Assembly: GCA_002501085.1 (NCBI GenBank)
Contig: DLRL01000072.1
Coordinates: 1 to 9,836, forward strand
Source: Gemmatimonadales bacterium UBA7889
GTDB taxonomy: Bacteria > Gemmatimonadota > Gemmatimonadetes > Longimicrobiales > Gaopeijiaceae
Direction of reading: 5' to 3'
DNA length: 9,836 nucleotides
The translations under genes were made by a program, and so were the position numbers. Shown in pieces: positions 5,517-9,836 of this stretch (within the stretch, counting starts at the first letter, position 1; the number at the start of each line of letters is the position of its first letter). The notes under the pieces are model-generated. The model did not search any database and was not told the origin of the DNA. It saw only the letters and a list, made by a program, of their open reading frames with translations.

Positions 5517-6518
5517 TTATGGACTGAGACGACAAAGCATAGCCATAGATTCTGGAGCCGTAATTGACTGTTGTTCTTCGGTTAGGTCTGGGAGTACAAA
5601 CAATAACTCGCAAGCCAGGGTCAAATTTTCTAATGCAAGGCTGGTGTCGGAGTGTGCTGGACCGAACTCGGCTGTTCTGATATCCAGAGACCGCCGATAG
5701 AGTGGAATTGCTTCGGCGTACCGCTCCTGGTGGTGGTAGAGTGAAGCTAGGTTGATCAGGACGTTAGCGACGTCTGGATGACTCGATCCTAGCGTTGCCT
5801 CTCTGATTGCTAGGACCCGTTCGTAGACCCGCCTAGCCTCTGTATATCGGCCCAGATCGTCATAGAGCATACCCAGATTACTCAAGACGTGGGCCACTTC
5901 TAAGTGATGTGGCCCTAACACAATTTCGTCGATTGCCAGGGCTCGTTCGTACAGTGGCTCTGCTTCCTCGTAACGGGATTGCATCGCATAGAAGAAGGCC
6001 AGATTGTTCATAGCAAATGCCACATCCGGGTGGGCCGGGCCCAGGGTGGATTCCCTAATTGCCAGGGCCCGCTCATATAGCGGTTCCGCTTCGTCATAAC
6101 GGGACTGGACTCCGTAGTTGAAAGCTAAGCTGTTCAGTGTGAGCGCTACTTCCAAATGCTGAGGACCGAGCGCTGTTTCACGGATGATCAGTGCCCGCTG
6201 TAGGAGTGGTTCTGCTTCTGCATAGCGACCTTGAGCATTGTAGATGAAGCCCAGGTTGTGCAGGGTGAGCGCCACGTCCGGATGATCCAGCCCGAGGGTT
6301 TTTTCACGCATGCTTAGTACACGCAAGAGTTTAGGCTCTGCTTCGTCGTGGTGACCCCGATTAGCTAGCAGACTCGCCTCAGCGAAGAGCCTATGAGCTG
6401 CGGCGAGAATCGAATCAGCGTGGACTACCTGAGCCTGAAGCGTACCCGAAATCTGAACAAGCGGGAGGCCAAAGCAGAAAGCCAGAGCCAAGATCAAAAC
6501 TCGCGGTAGCGGTATCAC
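5517..6518 (-). CDS. Secreted TPR-repeat protein (kinesin-light-chain-type, 42-residue repeats)
   Basis: The protein has 333 aa. A hydrophobic signal-like segment (about 6-20) ends near LQAQ (27-30), so export is likely. Residues 71-308 form six consecutive 42-residue TPR units of the TPR_10/TPR_12 kind. A His opens the HPDV/HLEV motif of each unit at exactly 79, 121, 163, 205, 247 and 289, with AEAEPLxxRAL helices between. A partial unit at 41-70 caps the N-terminal side. Such arrays are protein-protein scaffolds; no partner or catalytic domain is visible. The tail (309-333) is not TPR. The start is GTG with no clear Shine-Dalgarno. It is the first usable start after an in-frame TGA, and the next Met is residue 70, after the signal. 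The gene lies 55 bp after the S9 peptidase stop, so co-transcription with it is plausible. Confidence 0.9.
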   Translation of the reverse strand: MIPLPRVLILALAFCFGLPLVQISGTLQAQVVHADSILAAAHRLFAEASLLANRGHHDEAEPKLLRVLSMREKTLGLDHPDVALTLHNLGFIYNAQGRYAEAEPLLQRALIIRETALGPQHLEVALTLNSLAFNYGVQSRYDEAEPLYERALAIRESTLGPAHPDVAFAMNNLAFFYAMQSRYEEAEPLYERALAIDEIVLGPHHLEVAHVLSNLGMLYDDLGRYTEARRVYERVLAIREATLGSSHPDVANVLINLASLYHHQERYAEAIPLYRRSLDIRTAEFGPAHSDTSLALENLTLACELLFVLPDLTEEQQSITAPESMAMLCRLSP

Positions 6519-6573
6519 TGTTTGATGCTGCTTAACAAGTAATGCACCAGGAAATGCCCATCACATCAACTAC

Positions 6574-8649
6574 TCAATGATCTTCGCCATCACTCACGGG
6601 CACCGTACTAGCAGGTTTCATGTAGGTATCCCACCACCGGAGTTCATTCGCCATCCGATGCACGTTATTCCAGTGCCCCCGAATGCCGTGTGCCATGCCT
6701 TCATAGATGATGAGCTTGGTGGGCACACGTTGTTTTTTTAGAGATGTGTATAGCTGGATCGAGCCTTCTAGAGGTACCCGGTAGTCCTCTTCACCATGAA
6801 CAAAGAGAGTTGCTGCCTGCACTCCACCCGAGTTCAGGTAGGCAGATTGCCTGATCATGATCTCGCGAGCCTCTGGGTCCCAGGGTGGACCTAGGAATTC
6901 CAGTTCCTTGGTACGAGCGACATCTGAAAGCGCGTAGTTACTGGTCCAATTAGAAGCTCCAGCGCCGGATATGGCCGCCTCAAACCGGTCTGGATATCTA
7001 GTGATCAACCAGTTGGTCAGGATGCCACCATACGAGTGACCGGTGGTCCCTACGTGTTCCCGGTCAATTGGGTACCGAGTGATTAGATGGTCGATGCCTG
7101 CAAGTACGTCTTCTCCGTCATTCGTGCCCCATGCTCCCCAGGTCCCCCACTTGAATGCGTCTCCGTAGCCTGTTGAGCTACGAAAATTAGGCAGAAAGAC
7201 AAAATATCCATTCGCTGCAAAGAGCATATTCTTGAAGTTGAATCCATATCCTGAGGCCGAATGTGGACCTCCATGGTTCACAACGATCAGTGGGTATCGC
7301 CCCTGTGGATCGTAGCGGAATGGGTATAAAAGAAACCCCTCGACCGGTGTGCCGTCGTAACTCTTGTAGAGGATTTGCTCTGATGGGTGGGTTGCGACCT
7401 CAACTTCTGTGAAAAAGTCAGCGTGGATATCTGTGAGCTGTTTCTCGTTCCCGCCATCAATGTCAGCAACGTATATGTCTGAAGGCCTCTCGAATTCTCC
7501 GACTGTGTAGGTCATTCGTTGGAAAGATTCATCGATGTCGAGGCCATTGATTCGTCGATGTCCAGTCGTAACCTGTTCTACACCTCCGCCGTTCGGAGAG
7601 ACGCGAAAGAGGTGCCTGGCTCCGCCGATTCCGGTAACGAAGTAGATGTACTGACTGTCGGGCGACCACATCGGATTGCCCGGGTCGAGGTCCCAGTCTT
7701 CAGTGAGGTTCAGCGGCTCACCACCATCAGCTGGTTGGATATACAAGTCTCTTGGCCCGCCATGCTTCAACTTTCGATCGATGATCATGTTGGTACCGAA
7801 GGCGCGGGTATAGGAGATCCATCGGCCATCGGGTGAGAACCCAGCGCCCGAGTATGTATAGCCGTCGTTGGTGAGGCGAGTCAGTTCACCCTCGAAAGTG
7901 AGCAAGAAAAGATCTGAGCGGCCGTAGGCAAGTTCATCAAGGACTGCTTCATCAGCTGTAAAGAGGAGCCCATTGCCATCAGGCCTCCATCGCAGGTTGC
8001 CTGGTCGTAACCCCAGCTGTGTAAGCTGCCGTGGTCTCTCGCTACCGTCTGTAGCTGAGATGAAAATCTCGGTTAGTGCTCGCTCACCTGCATCAGGGAG
8101 AGGGAATCTCTGACCGTCCCTCCGGAATGGATACCAGTCGAAAGCATCCCCTCTGAACCTTTCCTCATGTCGGCGTTCAAACTCTGATAGGTTGGATTCT
8201 GGGAGCTCAGGCTTGGGCATATCTTGTGTGAGTGCCGCCCATTGCCCATCCGGGCTCTGCACACCCGGCGAAGCAACACTCTCATCCCTTACTGCAGGCC
8301 CGTCTGGTCGTTCAGGGTCAGTAAGCCAGATGGCATCTTGGTGACTGAATCTTAAATCCCCATCATCAGTCCACCGAGGATTGGAAACATTCTGGCCATT
8401 GCGTTGCACCTTAACGGGCATCCCGGATCCGTCCGATCGTACCACCCATGACTCGGTTGTGGTCCCATTTGTCTCTTCAATACGTTGAGATACCGTGAAT
8501 GTGATCCAATCGCCTGATGGAGAGATCAACGGAGACCCGACGCTCTTTATCTTATAGTAGTCCTCAAGTGTTAGCTGCCGTCCCATTTGAGCAGAAATGG
8601 GAACCGGCGTGAGGATTACTAAACACATAAAAAAGATATTGCGAAGCAT
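6574..8649 (-). CDS. Secreted S9 family peptidase (prolyl oligopeptidase / acylaminoacyl-peptidase type)
   Basis: The protein has 691 aa from the chosen start. It should hydrolyse short peptides, probably in the periplasm. A signal peptide (about 1-20) ends near PISA-Q. Residues about 25-405 form a WD40/TolB-like beta-propeller with repeated SPDG-W and SPDSQYIYF strands, which in this family gates access. The C-terminal alpha/beta-hydrolase domain (about 415-675) has HGGPH (459-463), the nucleophile motif GHSYGG with Ser539, Asp622 in HGEEDYRVP, and His654 in EGMAHG, so the Ser-Asp-His triad is complete. The length is normal for the family. The longest frame starts at 8655, but GGAG directly touches that ATG. 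The ATG at 8649 has the correct 6-nt spacing and is chosen. The exact substrate preference cannot be told. Confidence 0.95.
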   Translation of the reverse strand: MLRNIFFMCLVILTPVPISAQMGRQLTLEDYYKIKSVGSPLISPSGDWITFTVSQRIEETNGTTTESWVVRSDGSGMPVKVQRNGQNVSNPRWTDDGDLRFSHQDAIWLTDPERPDGPAVRDESVASPGVQSPDGQWAALTQDMPKPELPESNLSEFERRHEERFRGDAFDWYPFRRDGQRFPLPDAGERALTEIFISATDGSERPRQLTQLGLRPGNLRWRPDGNGLLFTADEAVLDELAYGRSDLFLLTFEGELTRLTNDGYTYSGAGFSPDGRWISYTRAFGTNMIIDRKLKHGGPRDLYIQPADGGEPLNLTEDWDLDPGNPMWSPDSQYIYFVTGIGGARHLFRVSPNGGGVEQVTTGHRRINGLDIDESFQRMTYTVGEFERPSDIYVADIDGGNEKQLTDIHADFFTEVEVATHPSEQILYKSYDGTPVEGFLLYPFRYDPQGRYPLIVVNHGGPHSASGYGFNFKNMLFAANGYFVFLPNFRSSTGYGDAFKWGTWGAWGTNDGEDVLAGIDHLITRYPIDREHVGTTGHSYGGILTNWLITRYPDRFEAAISGAGASNWTSNYALSDVARTKELEFLGPPWDPEAREIMIRQSAYLNSGGVQAATLFVHGEEDYRVPLEGSIQLYTSLKKQRVPTKLIIYEGMAHGIRGHWNNVHRMANELRWWDTYMKPASTVPVSDGEDH

Positions 8650-8655
8650 GGTCAT

Positions 8656-8659
8656 CTCC
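8656..8659 (-). promoter_or_regulatory. Shine-Dalgarno core deciding the S9 peptidase start
   Basis: GGAG on the minus strand abuts an ATG at 8655 with no spacer and stands 6 nt before the in-frame ATG at 8649. Normal spacing favours 8649, shortening the protein by two residues without affecting the signal peptide. Confidence 0.55.
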
Positions 8660-8887
8660 AGCTTGTTGTCATGTATTCTTAGGTTTTAGCGTCGACTTCT
8701 ATTTGTGGTGAGGTATTCCACCACTGACTCGTACCGGGCCGCATCTGCTGCTGTCCGTCTCTCCTGATCTACGGCTTTGGTAGCGATGCAAAGCATCCAC
8801 GCCTTGCTTCGACCCAGATTGATGACTCCTGACCTCACTGCCGAGAATAGCCCCCGAAACCCCAATCGGCGATCCTTCCGTGATTGT

Positions 8888-9334
8888 TTACCGCATGGGA
8901 GAAAAGTCCGTTGGGTCTAGAAAGAGTCTTTCTAGACCTACAATTAGCCGGCCATCCCTTTGTGATTCTTCAGCAACGCTTTGCCACTCTGGATCACTTG
9001 AAAAATCGCGCCAACTTTGTTCTGCCTCTTCACGTGAAGGGTGTGCCAGCACGTAGATCAAGGTGTTGGCTGAGAGTGGCTCATCCTGTGGGGTCCAATA
9101 ACCAACATTCGTCATACCATGTTTTTCGAAGATTCGGAGAGTATGGTCCCTGAATCGAGCAAGCAGATCGTCAAACTTCCCTTCTGCCGCTGTATATGTT
9201 CTTAGCTCGAACACCTGATCCGTTTCTGAACCTGCACTTGCATCCTCGCTAACGGATATAGAGTTACCGATCATGCAGCCTGAGCTGACGATAGCTGTAA
9301 TTAAGGAGAAAAATAGAAGTCGCTTGGGAGTCAT
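8888..9334 (-). CDS. NIPSNAP-domain protein with a lipoprotein-like signal sequence
   Basis: The protein has 148 aa. An N-terminal MTPKRLLFFSLITAIVSSGC reads as a signal sequence with a candidate lipobox Cys at 20. Ser at -3 and Met at +2 make the lipobox imperfect, so it may be a lipoprotein or simply exported. A low-complexity linker (about 21-38) precedes one NIPSNAP domain (about 41-140) with its hallmarks: VFELRTYTAAEGKFDDLLAR, FEKHGMTNVGYW, TLIYVLAHPSREEAEQSW, and the DPEW motif. The domain has a ferredoxin-like fold; its biochemical role in bacteria is not established. An open frame extends 18 codons upstream to 9388, but that extension is Arg-rich, runs through a hairpin and would bury the signal. 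The ATG at 9334 has AAAGGAAC 5 nt upstream. No terminator is obvious downstream. Confidence 0.9.
   Translation of the reverse strand: MTPKRLLFFSLITAIVSSGCMIGNSISVSEDASAGSETDQVFELRTYTAAEGKFDDLLARFRDHTLRIFEKHGMTNVGYWTPQDEPLSANTLIYVLAHPSREEAEQSWRDFSSDPEWQSVAEESQRDGRLIVGLERLFLDPTDFSPMR
8914..8938. repeat. Perfect 11-bp inverted repeat inside the 3' end of the NIPSNAP gene
   Basis: GGTCTAGAAAG (8914-8924) and CTTTCTAGACC (8928-8938) are exact reverse complements around a 3-nt loop. The repeat encodes part of the GLERLFLDP stretch, about 24 bp before the stop codon. It has no T-tract on either strand, so it is not a standard terminator. It may be an mRNA 3' stabilising hairpin, a binding site, or a by-product of the codons used. 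Confidence 0.7.
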
Positions 9335-9348
9335 TCTTCTGTTCCTTT

Positions 9349-9367
9349 GTCGTGGCCCGTCCACGAC
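9349..9367 (-). promoter_or_regulatory. 5' leader hairpin abutting the NIPSNAP gene ribosome binding site
   Basis: GTCGTGG (9367-9361 on the minus strand) and CCACGAC (9355-9349) form a perfect 7-bp stem with a 5-nt loop. AAAGGAAC follows immediately, then 5 nt and the ATG at 9334. The layout resembles the hairpin plus AAAGGAG at the start of the first small membrane protein gene. It places the hairpin in the untranslated leader and supports the shorter start. A role in mRNA stability or translation control is inference. Confidence 0.45.
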
Positions 9368-9444
9368 TTCGAGCAGTCTTAACCTCACTTTCTACGTCGA
9401 TTTCTAGCCCTCAGGGGTCTCGAGAGCAAGCTTAGCCACATAAA

Positions 9445-9482
9445 GAAAACGGGAGAGTCCATTCCTGGACTCTCCCGTTTTC
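9445..9482 (-). terminator. Intrinsic terminator downstream of tRNA-Pro
   Basis: Arms 9445-9461 and 9466-9482 are perfect reverse complements over 17 bp with a 4-nt loop, one of the strongest hairpins in the window. The arms are A-rich at the left base and T-rich at the right, and on the minus strand the exit sequence reads GTTTTCTTTATG. It lies 31 nt past the tRNA-Pro end, so it most likely ends that transcript. The near-symmetry means it could also work on the plus strand. Confidence 0.85.
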
Positions 9483-9513
9483 CTAAATCGTTACTGCCGA
9501 ATCTTTTCCCAAA

Positions 9514-9587
9514 TCGGGACGGCCGGATTCGAACCGGCGACCCCCTGAACCCCATTCAGGTGCGCTACCGGGCTGCGCCACGTCCCG
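9514..9587 (-). tRNA. tRNA-Pro (anticodon GGG)
   Basis: A full cloverleaf is present on the minus strand. The 7-bp acceptor stem pairs CGGGACG with CGTCCCG, the D stem pairs GCGC with GCGC, and the anticodon stem pairs CCTGA with TCAGG. The loop ATGGGGT gives anticodon GGG for codon CCC, with G at position 37 as usual for tRNA-Pro. The T stem pairs GCCGG with CCGGC around TTCGAAT. The discriminator is A. The 3' CCA is not encoded (TTT follows), so it must be added after transcription. Confidence 0.97.
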
Positions 9588-9597
9588 AGGGATGGGA

Positions 9598-9627
9598 AAG
9601 GTAAAGCTCGTTGGGGGGTTGTCTCAA
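9598..9627 (-). promoter_or_regulatory. Candidate promoter of tRNA-Pro
   Basis: On the minus strand TTGAGA (-35, 9627-9622) and TACCTT (-10, 9603-9598) are separated by 18 bp. Transcription would begin about 4 nt before the mature tRNA 5' end at 9587. The -10 keeps the key TA and final T only, so the match is modest. Position relative to the tRNA is the main support. Confidence 0.45.
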
Positions 9628-9676
9628 CAGGGTTCCGCTCCTTGGTTGGATGAGCCTAGGGGGGCAAAAAAACGGG

Positions 9677-9706
9677 TTGACCTCTCATCTGCGGCCCGAC
9701 TAACTT
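9677..9706 (+). promoter_or_regulatory. Candidate promoter of tRNA-fMet
   Basis: TTGACC (-35, 9677-9682) and TAACTT (-10, 9701-9706) have an 18-bp spacer. A start near 9713 would give a 5' leader of about 6 nt before the tRNA, for RNase P to remove. The -35 matches consensus at five of six positions; the -10 keeps TA and the last T. Confidence 0.55.
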
Positions 9707-9718
9707 CTTTTCCGCTAT

Positions 9719-9795
<77 letters not shown>

Positions 9796-9801
9796 ATTTA
9801 G

Positions 9802-9823
9802 ACCCCCTCTTTTGGGGGTTTTT
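9802..9823 (+). terminator. Intrinsic terminator of tRNA-fMet
   Basis: ACCCCC (9802-9807) pairs with GGGGGT (9814-9819) around a 6-nt loop, followed by TTTT (9820-9823) and further AT-rich sequence. It begins 6 nt after the encoded CCA. Confidence 0.88.
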
Positions 9824-9836
9824 ATTAGGAATATTT

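Noticed and set aside
5603..6308. The periodic 126-bp DNA similarity as a CRISPR-like or satellite repeat.
   Set aside because: It is explained by the 42-residue TPR units of one intact reading frame.
9335..9388. N-terminal extension of the NIPSNAP protein to an upstream start at 9388.
   Set aside because: It would put an Arg-rich 18-residue segment before the signal sequence and lacks a Shine-Dalgarno; the ATG at 9334 has a good one.

Overview
The window looks like ordinary chromosome from a Gram-negative (two-membrane) bacterium. Five of the six larger minus-strand genes encode proteins with an export signal or lipoprotein-like N-terminus. The mix of a PQQ-dependent dehydrogenase, a DUF6152 protein, a secreted S9 peptidase, a NIPSNAP protein and kinesin-light-chain-type TPRs is familiar from marine and soil Gammaproteobacteria, Acidobacteriota and Gemmatimonadota. 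I cannot fix the phylum from sequence alone. I see no transposase, integrase, CRISPR array or phage gene.

Left part, plus strand (about 160-1490): three tandem paralogous genes for small membrane proteins (122, 115 and 123 aa) of a family I do not recognise. Copies 1 and 2 are 36 bp apart and probably co-transcribed behind a hairpin that abuts the first ribosome binding site. A strong intrinsic terminator separates copies 2 and 3. Copies 1 and 2 share a polar motif set around predicted membrane segments. Copy 3 is diverged and lacks part of it. This is the least explained part of the window.

Middle part, minus strand (about 1525-9390), in transcription order: a NIPSNAP-domain protein with a lipoprotein-like signal, a secreted S9 prolyl-oligopeptidase-type peptidase, a secreted TPR protein built from exact 42-residue repeats, a possible 25-codon leader ORF, a DUF6152 protein, a periplasmic PQQ-dependent dehydrogenase and RmuC. 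Gaps range from 55 to 240 bp, so this is a co-directional run that may hold several transcripts. A hairpin terminator lies just after rmuC. DUF6152 beside a PQQ dehydrogenase suggests a linked periplasmic role for those two. The S9 peptidase could serve peptide scavenging. No single pathway ties all six genes together.

Right end (about 9445-9836): two divergent tRNA genes, tRNA-Pro(GGG) on the minus strand and initiator tRNA-fMet(CAU) on the plus strand. Both have plausible sigma-70-like promoters in the 131 bp between them and both have intrinsic terminators. The initiator tRNA has an unusual U1/U72 end mismatch.

No stretch over 300 bp is empty. Positions 1-163 and 8656-8887 hold nothing I can call with confidence.
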